A stretch of 64,000 nucleotides of DNA from Agrococcus casei LMG 22410 (GCF_900163565.1 NZ_FUHU01000026.1:124001-188000), one strand, 5' to 3'; counted from the stretch's first letter, positions 45,514 through 56,017 are shown. Made by a program: numbers and translations. The notes: generated by a model from the letters alone, not told the origin.

Positions 45514-45524
45514 TATCAAGATAC
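45505..45524. promoter_or_regulatory. Perfect 20-base palindrome upstream of aconitase
   Basis: GTATCTTGAT followed by its exact complement ATCAAGATAC, centred between 45514 and 45515. The size, symmetry and AT-rich centre suit a MarR-type dimer. It overlaps the end of DUF3159 and a candidate -35 hexamer of acnA, so bound protein would block transcription. Confidence 0.7.
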
Positions 45525-45539
45525 TTCAACGATTGATAT
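45511..45539 (+). promoter_or_regulatory. Candidate acnA promoter
   Basis: TTGATA (45511-45516), 17 bases, TGATAT (45534-45539). The -35 hexamer is inside the palindrome. Another candidate -10, TAGACT at 45560-45565, sits closer to the start codon. The leader would be 35-55 bases with GAAGGAG before the TTG at 45601. Confidence 0.4.
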
Positions 45540-45600
45540 CGCCCGACAGTTGCAGCAAGTAGACTGGCTGCACGCTTCGATGACCGCGAAGGAGTTCCCC

Positions 45601-48429
45601 TTGTCTACGATCAACAGCTTCGGTGCAGAGAGCACCATCAAGGCGGCAGACACCGAATACCGTGTCTGGCGCATCGACCAGGTCGAGGGTCACGAGACCC
45701 TCCCGTTCAGCCTCAAGGTGCTGCTCGAGAACCTGCTGCGCACAGAAGACGGCAAGAACGTCACCAAGGAGCAGATCGCTGCCCTTGGCGCGTGGAAGCC
45801 CGAATCAGACCCCGACACCGAGATCCAGTTCACCCCTGGCCGTGTCATCATGCAGGACTTCACGGGTGTGCCCTGCATCGTCGACCTCGCCACCATGCGC
45901 GAGGCAGTCGGCGAGCTCGGCGGCGACCCCACCAAGATCAACCCGCTCGCTCCGGCTGAGCTCGTCATCGACCACTCGGTGATCGCCGACCTGTTCGGCC
46001 AGCCCGACGCGTTCGAGCGCAACGTCGAGCTCGAGTACGAGCGCAACGGCGAGCGCTACCAGTTCCTCCGCTGGGGCCAGACGGCCTTCGACGACTTCAA
46101 GGTCGTCCCCCCGGGCACGGGCATCGTGCACCAGGTCAACATCGAGCACCTTGCTCGCGTCACCATGACGCGCGAGGTCGACGGCGTGCTGTCGGCATAC
46201 CCCGACACCTGCGTCGGCACCGACTCGCACACCACCATGGTCAACGGACTCGGTGTTCTCGGATGGGGCGTCGGCGGCATCGAGGCAGAGGCCGCCATGC
46301 TCGGCCAGCCGGTCTCGATGCTCATCCCGCGCGTCGTCGGCTTCAAGCTGACGGGCGAGATCCCCACGGGCGTGACCGCGACCGACGTCGTCCTCACGAT
46401 CACCGACATGCTGCGCCAGCACGGCGTGGTCGGCAAGTTCGTCGAGTTCTACGGTGAGGGCGTCGCCTCGGTGCCGCTCGCAAACCGCGCCACGATCGGC
46501 AACATGTCGCCCGAGTTCGGCTCGACCGCTGCCATCTTCCCGATCGACGACGTGACGCTCGACTACATGCGCCTCACGGGTCGCAGCGAAGAGCAGATCG
46601 CACTCGTCGAGACCTATTCGAAGGAGCAGAAGCTCTGGCACGACTCGTCGGTCGAGCCCCGTTTCTCGGAGTACCTCGAGCTCGACCTCTCGACAGTCGT
46701 GCCCTCGATCGCAGGCCCCAAGCGCCCGCAGGACCGCATCGAGCTGACGCGTGCCAAGGAGCAGTTCTCGAGCGACATCGTGAACTACGCGTCGCCTAGC
46801 ACGAGCAACGAGATGGCCGACCTGGCGTCAAAGCACTCGTTCCCGGCCTCGGACCCGGGAGCGGTTCCCGGCGACGAAGACGACGACACCCGCGAGGTGC
46901 ACATCAACAGCGGCGTCACGGCCGGTCTGCCCGATCACCTCTCGAAGCCCGTCGAAGTCACTTCGGCTGACGGCGAGAAGTTCGTGCTCGACAACGGCGC
47001 GGTCACGATCGCGGCCATCACCTCGTGCACCAACACGTCGAACCCGTCGGTCATGCTGGCTGCCGGCCTGATCGCCAAGAAGGCGGCAGACCTGGGCCTC
47101 AACTCCAAGCCCTGGGTCAAGACGACCATGGCTCCCGGTTCGAAGGTCGTCACCGACTACTACGAGAAGGCTGGCCTCTGGGGCAGCCTCGAAGCCCTCG
47201 GCTTCTACCTCGTCGGCTACGGCTGCACGACCTGCATCGGCAACTCGGGTCCTCTGACCGACGAGATCTCGGCTGCCATCAACGACAACGACCTCGCAGT
47301 CACCGCGGTCCTCTCCGGAAACCGCAACTTCGAGGGCCGCATCAACCCCGACGTCAAGATGAACTACCTGGCTTCGCCGCCGCTGGTCATCGCATACGCG
47401 CTCGCCGGAACGATGGACTTCGACTTCGAGACCCAGCCGCTCGGCCAGGGCCCCGATGGCGCCGACGTCTTCCTGAAGGACATCTGGCCTTCAGCTGAAG
47501 AGGTGCAGGCAACGATCGACTCGTCCATCGACTCCTCGATGTTCGACGAGCAGTACGCAAGCGTGTTCGAGGGCGACGACCGCTGGAAGAACCTCGAGAC
47601 GCCGACCGGTGCAGTGTTCGAGTGGAACGACGAGTCGACGTACGTGCGCAAGCCTCCGTACTTCGAGGGCATGGGCACCGAGCCCGAGCCTGTCGAAGAC
47701 ATCCACGGCGCACGCGTGCTGGCTGCCCTGGGCGACTCGGTCACGACTGACCACATCTCGCCCGCAGGCGCCATCAAGGCTGACAGCCCCGCTGGCCGCT
47801 ACCTCAACGAGCACGGCGTCAACCGCAAGGACTTCAACTCCTACGGATCACGTCGCGGCAACCACGAGATCATGATTCGCGGAACCTTCGCGAACATCCG
47901 TCTGAAGAACCAGCTCCTCGACGGCGTCGAGGGCGGGTACACGCGTGACTTCACGACAGCAGAGGGCGACCAGTCGTTCATCTTCGACGCCGCCGAGAAC
48001 TACCGCGAGCAGGGCACGCCGCTCGTCGTGTTCGGCGGCAAGGAGTACGGCTCGGGCTCGAGCCGCGACTGGGCTGCGAAGGGCACGAACCTCCTCGGAG
48101 TCCGTGCGGTCATCACCGAGTCGTTCGAGCGCATCCATCGCTCCAACCTGATCGGCATGGGCGTCGTCCCGCTGCAGTTCCCCGAAGGCCAGTCGTGGTC
48201 GTCGCTCGGACTCGACGGCACTGAGGCAGTCACCATCACGGGCATCGAGCAGCTCAACGAGGGTGTCACGCCGAAGACCGTCAAGGTCACCGCGACGCCG
48301 ACCGAGCACTCCGCTGCCGGCCGAGAGCCGATCGAGTTCGACGCTGTCGTTCGCATCGACACACCCGGTGAGGCTGACTACTACCGCAACGGCGGCATCC
48401 TGCAGTACGTGCTGAGGTCGCTGGTCTAG
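45601..48429 (+). CDS. acnA: Aconitate hydratase A
   Basis: The 942-residue protein has the three Fe-S cluster cysteines C476 ([12 protein letters not shown]), C542 and C545 ([12 protein letters not shown]), and the C-terminal swivel domain with [17 protein letters not shown]. It isomerises citrate to isocitrate. The length is slightly above the usual AcnA size of about 890-940. The TTG at 45601 is chosen because GAAGGAG lies 6 bases upstream and the product starts [10 protein letters not shown] like its homologues. A perfect palindrome sits just upstream of the promoter. Confidence 0.97.
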   Translation: MSTINSFGAESTIKAADTEYRVWRIDQVEGHETLPFSLKVLLENLLRTEDGKNVTKEQIAALGAWKPESDPDTEIQFTPGRVIMQDFTGVPCIVDLATMREAVGELGGDPTKINPLAPAELVIDHSVIADLFGQPDAFERNVELEYERNGERYQFLRWGQTAFDDFKVVPPGTGIVHQVNIEHLARVTMTREVDGVLSAYPDTCVGTDSHTTMVNGLGVLGWGVGGIEAEAAMLGQPVSMLIPRVVGFKLTGEIPTGVTATDVVLTITDMLRQHGVVGKFVEFYGEGVASVPLANRATIGNMSPEFGSTAAIFPIDDVTLDYMRLTGRSEEQIALVETYSKEQKLWHDSSVEPRFSEYLELDLSTVVPSIAGPKRPQDRIELTRAKEQFSSDIVNYASPSTSNEMADLASKHSFPASDPGAVPGDEDDDTREVHINSGVTAGLPDHLSKPVEVTSADGEKFVLDNGAVTIAAITSCTNTSNPSVMLAAGLIAKKAADLGLNSKPWVKTTMAPGSKVVTDYYEKAGLWGSLEALGFYLVGYGCTTCIGNSGPLTDEISAAINDNDLAVTAVLSGNRNFEGRINPDVKMNYLASPPLVIAYALAGTMDFDFETQPLGQGPDGADVFLKDIWPSAEEVQATIDSSIDSSMFDEQYASVFEGDDRWKNLETPTGAVFEWNDESTYVRKPPYFEGMGTEPEPVEDIHGARVLAALGDSVTTDHISPAGAIKADSPAGRYLNEHGVNRKDFNSYGSRRGNHEIMIRGTFANIRLKNQLLDGVEGGYTRDFTTAEGDQSFIFDAAENYREQGTPLVVFGGKEYGSGSSRDWAAKGTNLLGVRAVITESFERIHRSNLIGMGVVPLQFPEGQSWSSLGLDGTEAVTITGIEQLNEGVTPKTVKVTATPTEHSAAGREPIEFDAVVRIDTPGEADYYRNGGILQYVLRSLV

Positions 48430-48436
48430 CCACGCA

Positions 48437-50344
48437 ATGCTGGAATCCATCAACGAGCCCCGCGATCTCGACCGCCTCACAGCGGCCGAGCTCGTGGGGC
48501 TTGCCAGCGAAATACGACAGTTCCTGATCCGCGAGGTCTCGCTGTCGGGAGGACACCTGGGCCCGAACCTCGGTGTGGTCGAGCTGACGCTCGCGCTGCA
48601 CCGGGTCTTCGAGTCGCCTCGTGACCCGATCATCTTCGACACGGGGCACCAGTCGTACGTGCACAAGCTGCTCACGGGGCGCCAGGACTTCAGTCGGCTG
48701 CGGTCTGCTGGAGGCCTCGCGGGCTACCCGCAGCGCTCGGAGTCGGTGCACGACGTGGTCGAGTCGTCGCATGCGTCGAGCTCGCTCTCGTGGGCCGACG
48801 GCATCTCACGGGCCTTCGATGCGACGGGCCAGAATGACCGTCACGTCGTGGCGATGGTGGGCGACGGCTCGCTCACCGGCGGCATGACGTGGGAGGCCCT
48901 CAACAACATCTCCGATGACAATAGACGTCGTCTGGTCATCGTCGTGAACGACAACGGCCGCTCCTACGCGCCCACGATGGGCGGCATCGCTCGATTCCTC
49001 AACGGCGTTCGAACCCAGCAGGTCTACACGTCACTCAAGGGCAAGTCAGAGCGCTTCTTCGATCTCCTGGGCAAGCCCGGGCGCTCGCTCTACCGAGGCG
49101 TGCGCGGCGGAACCCATGGGTTCCTCTCGCGATTCAGCGGCACCGACGAGCTCTACTCGAACCTCGACATCAAGTACCTCGGCCCGATCGACGGCCACGA
49201 CATCGAGAGTCTCGAAGAGGCGCTCAAGCAGGCTCGCGACTTCGGCGCCCCCGTGATCGTTCACGCGATCACGCAGAAGGGCAAGGGCTACCGCCCGGCC
49301 ATGGAAGACGAGGCCGACAAGTTCCATGCTGTCGGACGCATCGACCCTTCGACCGGCCGCAGCACTTCTGGCGAATCCATCCGCCCGTCATGGACTGGCA
49401 CGTTTGCCGATGAGCTGGTCAGCATCGCTGACGAACGCGACGACGTCGTCGCCATCACAGCGGCCATGCTCAGGCCGACCGGGCTCTTCAAGATGCAGCA
49501 GAAGCATCCTGGTCGGGTCTACGACGTCGGCATCGCCGAGCAGCACGCAGTCACGACTGCCGCTGGCCTCGCCTTCGGCGGCCTGCACCCCGTCGTCGCC
49601 ATCTACTCGACGTTCATGAACCGCGCATTCGACCAGGTCGTCATGGATGTCGCCCTGCACAAGGCCGGCGTCACCTTCGTGCTCGACCGCGCCGGCGTGA
49701 CGGGCCCAGACGGCCCCAGCCACCACGGCATGTGGGATCTCGCACTGCTGCAGTTCGTGCCGGGCATCCGCATCGCGGCACCCCGCGACGGCGAGCAGCT
49801 AAAAGAGCTGCTGCGCGAGTCGGTTGCCATAGAAGACGCACCGACTGTGGTGCGATACCCGAAGGGCACGACACCGGAGCCGATCGAGGCGCAGCGACGC
49901 AGCGACGACGGTGTGGATGTGCTTCGCGAGCAGCCCGCAAGCGACGTGCTGATCGTCGGCATCGGCGCAATGGCTGGTCTCGCACTCGATGTCGCTGACA
50001 TCCTCGAGGGCCAGCAGATCAGCGTCACCGTTGTCGACCCGCGCTGGGTCGTGCCTGTCGCCTCGTCGATCATCGACACTGCACGAAGCAGCCGCATCGT
50101 CATCACGATCGAAGACGGAGTGCGTGTCGGCGGCATCGGCACACGAGTCCGTCAGGATCTTCGAGCAGCCGGCGTCGACACCCCGGTCGACGAACTCGGC
50201 CTGCCCGACTCGTTCCTCGACCACGCCGAGCGCGAAGAGATCCTGCAGCAGGTCGGGCTCGACGCAGAGACTGTGGCCGCCGGCATCGTCGCGCAGCTGC
50301 AGGGCACCAGGCTCCCGATGGCACGTCCCGCAGCCGAGGGCTGA
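48437..50344 (+). CDS. dxs: 1-deoxy-D-xylulose-5-phosphate synthase
   Basis: The 635-residue protein has the thiamine-diphosphate motif GDGSLTGGMTWEALNNIS, ending NDNGRS, and the central transketolase motif DRAGVTGPDGPSHHGMWD. It condenses pyruvate and glyceraldehyde 3-phosphate, the first step of the MEP isoprenoid pathway. It starts seven bases after acnA with no evident ribosome binding site, so it is probably coupled to or co-transcribed with acnA. Confidence 0.96.
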   Translation: MLESINEPRDLDRLTAAELVGLASEIRQFLIREVSLSGGHLGPNLGVVELTLALHRVFESPRDPIIFDTGHQSYVHKLLTGRQDFSRLRSAGGLAGYPQRSESVHDVVESSHASSSLSWADGISRAFDATGQNDRHVVAMVGDGSLTGGMTWEALNNISDDNRRRLVIVVNDNGRSYAPTMGGIARFLNGVRTQQVYTSLKGKSERFFDLLGKPGRSLYRGVRGGTHGFLSRFSGTDELYSNLDIKYLGPIDGHDIESLEEALKQARDFGAPVIVHAITQKGKGYRPAMEDEADKFHAVGRIDPSTGRSTSGESIRPSWTGTFADELVSIADERDDVVAITAAMLRPTGLFKMQQKHPGRVYDVGIAEQHAVTTAAGLAFGGLHPVVAIYSTFMNRAFDQVVMDVALHKAGVTFVLDRAGVTGPDGPSHHGMWDLALLQFVPGIRIAAPRDGEQLKELLRESVAIEDAPTVVRYPKGTTPEPIEAQRRSDDGVDVLREQPASDVLIVGIGAMAGLALDVADILEGQQISVTVVDPRWVVPVASSIIDTARSSRIVITIEDGVRVGGIGTRVRQDLRAAGVDTPVDELGLPDSFLDHAEREEILQQVGLDAETVAAGIVAQLQGTRLPMARPAAEG

Positions 50345-50349
50345 CGCCG

Positions 50350-51168
50350 TTGTCTTCGACATCACGGTGGCTGGCAGGCCCTGACGCTGGCGACGACAAG
50401 TACAGCAGGGGAGTGCTCGCTGCCGTCACGGGCTCGCTGCAGTACCCCGGGGCTGCGACACTCGCGGTCGAAGGCGCATGGCGCACAGGAGTCGGCCTCG
50501 TGAGGCTCGGTGCGCCGCTGCGCGTCCAGGACCTCGTGCTCGGCCGCAGACCCGAGACCATCGTGTCGACGCCAGAAGACCTCGGCCGAGCCGATGCATA
50601 CCTCCTGGGGTCCGGGCTCGACGATCCTGCTGAAGACGAGATGCTGCGCGACACTCTGGTGGGCATCGCCGACTCGGGTGCGCCGGTCGTGCTCGACGCG
50701 GGCGCTCTCGGCTTCGCGATGCGCGTTCGGGGGCTCTGCCTCGTCACTCCGCACGCAGGCGAGCTCGCACGCATGCTGGGATGGCTCGGGCGCGAGTCAG
50801 AGCGCGCCGATGTCGTGGCGAGTCCAGCAGAGCACGCGGCTTTCGCTGCCGAGAACACAGGAGCCGTTGTCGTGCTGAAGGGTGCGACGACGCACATCGC
50901 GACCCCTTCGGGAGCAGTCACATCCGTCGCCGCAGAGACAAACCGCCTCGCCACCGCAGGCAGCGGCGATGTCCTCGCCGGAATCCTCGGCGGCCTCGTG
51001 GCACAGCATGCGCCCGATCTGGCCACCAGAGAGCAGCTGGCAGAGCTTGCGGCAGCCGGAGTGTCGCTCCACTCACGAGCCGCAGCCCGACTCGGGGACC
51101 GGCCGCTGGCAGCCCTTGAGATCGCCGAGTCCGTTGCCTATGCGACCGCTGAGCTGAACGGGCCCTAA
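50350..51168 (+). CDS. nnrD: ADP-dependent NAD(P)H-hydrate dehydratase
   Basis: The 272-residue protein has the ribokinase-fold NnrD motifs KYSRGVLAAVTGS, PVVLDAGALG, VTPHAGELARML, VVLKGATTHIATP and NRLATAGSGDVLAGILGGLVA. It repairs hydrated NADH and NADPH using ADP. The partner epimerase domain is not fused here. The TTG start follows GAGGG five bases after dxs. Its stop TAA overlaps the methyltransferase stop as CTAA. Confidence 0.93.
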   Translation: MSSTSRWLAGPDAGDDKYSRGVLAAVTGSLQYPGAATLAVEGAWRTGVGLVRLGAPLRVQDLVLGRRPETIVSTPEDLGRADAYLLGSGLDDPAEDEMLRDTLVGIADSGAPVVLDAGALGFAMRVRGLCLVTPHAGELARMLGWLGRESERADVVASPAEHAAFAAENTGAVVVLKGATTHIATPSGAVTSVAAETNRLATAGSGDVLAGILGGLVAQHAPDLATREQLAELAAAGVSLHSRAAARLGDRPLAALEIAESVAYATAELNGP

Positions 51169-52649
51169 GCCGTGGGCTCTTCGACGTGCAGGAATCCCGA
51201 CACGATCGCTGACCTGATCTGCGGGAGCAGCTGAGCCAGCAGCGCCTCAGCATCGACTTCGAGCAGCGCCGCGAGGGCATGGATGATCTGTCCGACCGCC
51301 AGTTCGCCGTCGCAGACCCCCACGAACGCAGAGAGCGCCGTGTCAGCGGTCAGCGTGCGCTGCAGCGCACCGCCCTGGCGCAGCTCGATCACATTCGGGC
51401 CGGCTGCACCAGGCCTTGCGTGTCGACTCTCGACGACGTCCGAGCTGACGACGAGGTGCAGCTCGGCCAGGCTGTCGTCGTTGATTCTGGTCAGCGCGGC
51501 CTGCGCGGCAAGAGCCGCGGTGAAGTGCTCGCTCAGCCACCGGGGGTCGACTGCATGTGCCAGAGCCTCTGTCTCGATCGGCCCGTTCCCTTCCTGCAGC
51601 ACCACCCAGCCGAGCCCGATGCTCGCTGTGCCGCGCGAGGCGAAGTCGGCGAGCCAAGCCCAAAGCATGCTCTCGCCTTCGGACGATGTGACCGGTGTGC
51701 CGCCATCGCGAATCCACAGCTCGGCATAGCGGGCCGGGTCGAGCCGCTCTCGCTCGATGACGAAGCCGCTGAGGCCCACCGCCGCGCTCTGCATGCGTGC
51801 GACGTCGCCCTCCCAGTTGCCGAGCATCCGTGCTTGTCCGCCTGGGGTCAGGTGTCTGCTGAGGCCTTCGACGACCTCGAGCATGAGTGCGTCTCCGGTG
51901 CGGCCGGCATCGCGATACTCGTATGCTGCCGCCTCTTCTGACCGCGGCGTGATGACGAAGGGCGGGTTCGAGGCGATGAGGTCGAATCGCTCATCTGCCA
52001 CAGGATCGAACAGCGAGCCAAGGCGGGTCTCGATGCTCTCGATGCCATTCAGCGCTGCGCTCAGACCTGTGAACCAGAGGGCCCGCTCAGAGATGTCGGT
52101 TGCGATGACCTCGTCAGCCAGCTGGGACAGCTGCAGCGCGACGATGCCGCATCCGCATCCGAGATCCAACGCTCGCGATGCAGAGTCGGGCAGCAGCGAG
52201 ATCAGGGTGCGCGTCGACCCTCCGACCCCGAGCACGTGGTGATTCGGCAGGGGAGAGACGCCGCAGAGCTCATCGCGGTCGCTGGCGACGAGAAACTCGT
52301 GCTCTCGGGCACCGGTCGAGACCGAGACGCTTCGAAGCGTCACCAGCGGCGTCGCACGCTCGCCATCGGTCGCCACCAGGCCAAGGCTCTCGGCTGCTGT
52401 GGCTCCTGCATGGGTCAGGGCAGCGGCGAGTGCGTCGGCCTCGACAGGCTGACCGAGCCAGAATGCGCGCACGAGAGCACTGAGCGGATGCGCCTGCTCG
52501 CGTTCGCAGATCGCTTTGGCAGGTGCGGGTGATACGCGGGCCAGAGCGTCCCACGCAATCGGCCCCAGAAACGCGGAGACGCCCTCCCGCGTGTACCCGG
52601 CATCAGCCAGGCAACGCGAGAGGGCGGCAGCGTCGTGCGCCTTCGACAT
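51165..52649 (-). CDS. Class I SAM-dependent methyltransferase with N-terminal DUF7059-like domain
   Basis: The 494-residue protein has an N-terminal winged-helix-like part of about 150 residues and a Rossmann methyltransferase with ALDLGCGCGIVALQLSQ and the catalytic motif ASNPPFV, typical of enzymes that methylate Gln, Asn or bases (HemK/RsmC type). A C-terminal domain of roughly 190 residues follows. The substrate is unknown. It overlaps the stop of the fadB-like gene as TGATG, so it is at the end of the fad operon. Confidence 0.85.
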   Translation of the reverse strand: MSKAHDAAALSRCLADAGYTREGVSAFLGPIAWDALARVSPAPAKAICEREQAHPLSALVRAFWLGQPVEADALAAALTHAGATAAESLGLVATDGERATPLVTLRSVSVSTGAREHEFLVASDRDELCGVSPLPNHHVLGVGGSTRTLISLLPDSASRALDLGCGCGIVALQLSQLADEVIATDISERALWFTGLSAALNGIESIETRLGSLFDPVADERFDLIASNPPFVITPRSEEAAAYEYRDAGRTGDALMLEVVEGLSRHLTPGGQARMLGNWEGDVARMQSAAVGLSGFVIERERLDPARYAELWIRDGGTPVTSSEGESMLWAWLADFASRGTASIGLGWVVLQEGNGPIETEALAHAVDPRWLSEHFTAALAAQAALTRINDDSLAELHLVVSSDVVESRHARPGAAGPNVIELRQGGALQRTLTADTALSAFVGVCDGELAVGQIIHALAALLEVDAEALLAQLLPQIRSAIVSGFLHVEEPTA

Positions 52650-54787
52650 CAGTCCTTCGGACCCTCGATGCGCGGGTCGTGGAACGTGGCGCCGAAGACA
52701 CGCTCGGATGCGCCGACGCGGTCGAGGTACGGCGTCGCACCTCCTGCGTGGAACGGCCATGCGGCTCCCAGGATCATGCAGAGGTCGATGTCTTCAGCAG
52801 CAGCGACGACATTGTCGTCGAGCATGCGCTTGATCTCGTCTGCAAGGCCGTCTTCGAACTCGATGCGGAGGTCGTCGACCGTGTAGGGGGTCGCATCCTT
52901 CGGAACGAACTTCTTGACGATCTTCAGAGCCTGCTTGTCGATGCCCTTGGGCTCGCCCTTCGAATCCTTCTCGATGAGCACGTTCTCCTCGGCAAGCGCC
53001 GTGAGCGCCTCTGACGCGTGGAAGCGCTCGGGGAACGCTGCGTGGTGCGTGTCGAGCACGTGTGCACCGACGCGGAGCCCGACGAGGTCGAGCAGCACGA
53101 ACGGGTCCATCGGAAGACCGAGCGGGCGGGCAGCCTCGACAACATCTTCGAAGGGTGTTCCCTGCTCGACTGCGTGCATCGCGGTTCCGAGCAGCTTGGC
53201 CAGCACTCGGTTGACGACAAAGCCAGGCGTGTCGCGAGTGATGACTGCGTTCTTCTTCAGGTTCTTCGCCGTGACCATGGCGGTCGACAGCGTTGCGTCA
53301 TCCGTGTGGGGGGTCTTGACGACCTCCACGAGCGGCATGACAGCAACGGGGTTGAAGAAGTGGAATCCGACGACGCGCTCGGGGTGCTTGAGCTTCGCGC
53401 CGATCTGCTCGACCGACAGCGACGACGTGTTGGTCGCGAGGACCGCCTCGTCGCTGACGTGCTCCTCGATCTCGGCGAAGATGTCCTGCTTGAGCGTGAG
53501 CTCTTCGAACACCGCCTCGATCACCCAGTCGCAGTCAGCGAAGTCGCTCTTGTCGACCGTGCCGCTGAGCAGGCCCTTGAGGCGGTTGGCGGTGTCGGCG
53601 TCAACCCGGCCCTTGCCCTGCAGCTTGTCGATCTCGCCGTGGATGCCCTCGATCGCCTTGTCGACGCGACCCTGGTCAAGGTCGGTGATGACGACCGGCA
53701 CCTGCAGGCGACGAAGGAACAGCAGCGCGAACTGGCTGGCCATGAGGCCTGCGCCGACGATGCCGACCTTGCGAACGGGCTTTGCGAGCTCCTTGTCAGG
53801 GGCTCCGGCCGGACGCTTGGCGCGCTTCTGCACGAGGTTGAAGGCGTAGATCGAAGCGTGGAACTGGTCAGAGACGATGAGGTCGGCAAGCGCTTCGTCC
53901 TCCATCGCGAATCCGGCAGCGATGTCGCCCTTCTTGACCTCCTTGATGATGTCGAGTGCGCGGTACGGAGCCAGGGGCACAGTGCCGAGCTTCGACTCGA
54001 GGCTCTTGCGGGCGATGCCGACTGCCACATCCCACTTCGCCTTCTCGACGAGGCCGATCTTCTTGCGCTCGACCTTGGTCTTGCCGGTCAGCACCGAGTC
54101 TGCCCAGAGGAAGGAGCGCTCGAGGAACGTCGCCGACGGGAAGATCGCGTCGGCGATGCCGAGCTCGTGCACCTGCTTGGCGTCGAGCATGCGCTGCTTG
54201 AGCGGGTTCTCGATGATGACCTTGAGGGCGTTCTCGATGCCGATGAGGTTCGGCAGCAGCGTCGCCCCGCCCCATCCGGGAACCAGCCCGAGGCTGACCT
54301 CGGGCAGGCCGATTGCGCGAGGCGCGCCTTCATTGACCGTGCGGTAGTTCGCGTTCAGAGCGATCTCGAGGCCGCCGCCGAGGGTGAGGCCGTTGATGAA
54401 CACGAACGTCGGAACACCGGCGTCGTGCATCAGCGAGTACACCCGGTGGCCGAGCTTCGGCAGCAGCGCTGCGGTCGCACGGTTCGGGAGGTCCTGCACC
54501 TGCGAGAGGTCTGCGCCTGCCGCCAGGAAGAACGGCTTGCCGGTGACGGCGATGCCGTCGATCTCTTTCGCCGCTGCACGCTTGCGCTGTGCCTCGAGCG
54601 CCTCGCCGAACTCGATCAGAGTGAGCGGTCCGAGTGTGTTCGGACGCTTGTGATCGCGGTTGTTGTCGAGTGTGATGAGCGCGATCGTCTTGCCGGAGGG
54701 CATCGTGGCGTCGGTCACGTACGAGTGGGTGATGACCTCGTCGGTCTTCATGTTCGCCAGGTCGGCGAACTCTTCACGGATGCCCAC
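52649..54787 (-). CDS. fadB: 3-hydroxyacyl-CoA dehydrogenase/enoyl-CoA hydratase (FadB-like)
   Basis: The 712-residue protein joins an N-terminal crotonase domain (about residues 30-300, with IDGIAVTGKPFFLAAGADLSQVQ and PEVSLGLVPGWGGATLLP) to a dehydrogenase. The Rossmann motif is KVGIVGAGLMASQFALL, with FHFFNPVAVMPLVEVV downstream. It hydrates enoyl-CoA and oxidises 3-hydroxyacyl-CoA in beta-oxidation. The GTG start at 54787 follows GAGGAAG and gives VGIREEFADL; an ATG at residue 13 is possible. It lies two bases after the thiolase gene. Confidence 0.93.
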   Translation of the reverse strand: MGIREEFADLANMKTDEVITHSYVTDATMPSGKTIALITLDNNRDHKRPNTLGPLTLIEFGEALEAQRKRAAAKEIDGIAVTGKPFFLAAGADLSQVQDLPNRATAALLPKLGHRVYSLMHDAGVPTFVFINGLTLGGGLEIALNANYRTVNEGAPRAIGLPEVSLGLVPGWGGATLLPNLIGIENALKVIIENPLKQRMLDAKQVHELGIADAIFPSATFLERSFLWADSVLTGKTKVERKKIGLVEKAKWDVAVGIARKSLESKLGTVPLAPYRALDIIKEVKKGDIAAGFAMEDEALADLIVSDQFHASIYAFNLVQKRAKRPAGAPDKELAKPVRKVGIVGAGLMASQFALLFLRRLQVPVVITDLDQGRVDKAIEGIHGEIDKLQGKGRVDADTANRLKGLLSGTVDKSDFADCDWVIEAVFEELTLKQDIFAEIEEHVSDEAVLATNTSSLSVEQIGAKLKHPERVVGFHFFNPVAVMPLVEVVKTPHTDDATLSTAMVTAKNLKKNAVITRDTPGFVVNRVLAKLLGTAMHAVEQGTPFEDVVEAARPLGLPMDPFVLLDLVGLRVGAHVLDTHHAAFPERFHASEALTALAEENVLIEKDSKGEPKGIDKQALKIVKKFVPKDATPYTVDDLRIEFEDGLADEIKRMLDDNVVAAAEDIDLCMILGAAWPFHAGGATPYLDRVGASERVFGATFHDPRIEGPKD

Positions 54788-54789
54788 GG

Positions 54790-55986
54790 CTACTTCCTCT
54801 TTCCTTTGAAGTTCGGGTTCTCCCAGATGACGCTGCCGCCCTGGCCGAGGCCGACGCACATTGCAGTCACGCCGTAGCGGACGTCGGGACGCTGCTCGAA
54901 CTGACGCGCGAGCTGCAGCATGAGGCGGACTCCGCTGGATGCGAGCGGGTGACCGGTCGCGATGGCGCCGCCCCAGGGGTTGACGCGGGGGTCGTCGTCG
55001 CTGATGCCAAAGTGGTCGGTGAACGAGAGCACCTGCACTGCGAATGCCTCGTTCAGCTCGAACAGGCCGATGTCGTCGATGCTGAGGCCAGCCTTCCTGA
55101 GCGCCTTCTCGGTGCTCGGGATCGGGCCGATGCCCATGACATCCGGCTCGACGCCTGCGAAGGCGAACGAGACCATGCGCATGCGCGGCTTGAGTCCGTG
55201 CTGCTTGGCTGCCTTGCCGCTGGCGATGATCGACATGGTCGCACCGTCGTTGAGGCCAGAGGCGTTGCCGGCCGTGACGCGACCGTGGGGACGGAAGGGC
55301 GTCTTGAGGCCTGCAAGACCCTCGAGGGTGGTCTCGGGGCGAGGTGCCTCGTCGGCTGTCGCCAGACGCCAGCCTTCGTCGGAGTACGCAGAGACCGGGA
55401 TGAGGTCAGCCTGGATGTCGCCGCGAGTCAGGGCCTCGGCGTACTTCTGCTGCGACCGGAGGGCGAACGTGTCTGAACGCTCCTTGGTCAGCTGCGGGAA
55501 GCGGTCATGCAGCTTCTCTGCCGTCTTGCCCATGATGAGGGCGTCGCCGTCGACCATGCGCTCCGCGAGGAAGCGCGGGTTCGGGTCGGAGCCCTCACCC
55601 ATGGGGTGATGGCCCATGTGCTCGACGCCGCCTGCAATGGCGAAGTCGTATGCGCCCATCGCCACGCCGCCGGCAACAGTCGTCACGGCAGTCATCGCGC
55701 CGGCGCACATGCGCTCGATCGCGTAGCCCGGCGTGGTGATCGGAAGCCCGGCGAGGATGCCGACCGTGCGGCCGAGCGTCAGACCCTGGTCACCGGTCTG
55801 CGTCGTGGCCGCGACAGCGACTTCGTCGATCTGATCCTGGGGGAGCTGCGGGTTGCGTTCGAGCAGCCCCTGCAGCGCCTTGACCGCGAGGTCGTCAGCG
55901 CGAGTCTTCCAGTAGATTCCCTTTTCGCCCGCACGACCGAATGGTGTGCGGACGCCGTCTACGAAGACGACGTCATCAATGGCCAC
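54790..55986 (-). CDS. fadA: Acetyl-CoA C-acyltransferase (thiolase, FadA-like)
   Basis: The 398-residue protein has the acyl-enzyme Cys in YAIERMCAGAMTAV near residue 92, NEAFAVQ, and the second active-site pair in TGHPLASSG and CVGLGQGGSV. It cleaves 3-ketoacyl-CoA and forms the beta-oxidation complex with the FadB-like protein. The GTG start has AGGAGG upstream. A possible -10 element lies 31 bases before the start, in the 74-base gap behind the RNase D gene. Confidence 0.94.
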   Translation of the reverse strand: MAIDDVVFVDGVRTPFGRAGEKGIYWKTRADDLAVKALQGLLERNPQLPQDQIDEVAVAATTQTGDQGLTLGRTVGILAGLPITTPGYAIERMCAGAMTAVTTVAGGVAMGAYDFAIAGGVEHMGHHPMGEGSDPNPRFLAERMVDGDALIMGKTAEKLHDRFPQLTKERSDTFALRSQQKYAEALTRGDIQADLIPVSAYSDEGWRLATADEAPRPETTLEGLAGLKTPFRPHGRVTAGNASGLNDGATMSIIASGKAAKQHGLKPRMRMVSFAFAGVEPDVMGIGPIPSTEKALRKAGLSIDDIGLFELNEAFAVQVLSFTDHFGISDDDPRVNPWGGAIATGHPLASSGVRLMLQLARQFEQRPDVRYGVTAMCVGLGQGGSVIWENPNFKGKRK

Positions 55987-56017
55987 AATGCCTCCTGAGT
56001 GGATGGGTTACACCCCG

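Noticed and set aside
53018-54877. Long plus-strand open frame opposite the fadB gene.
   Set aside because: Same artefact; the minus strand encodes a complete FadB-like protein with all motifs.
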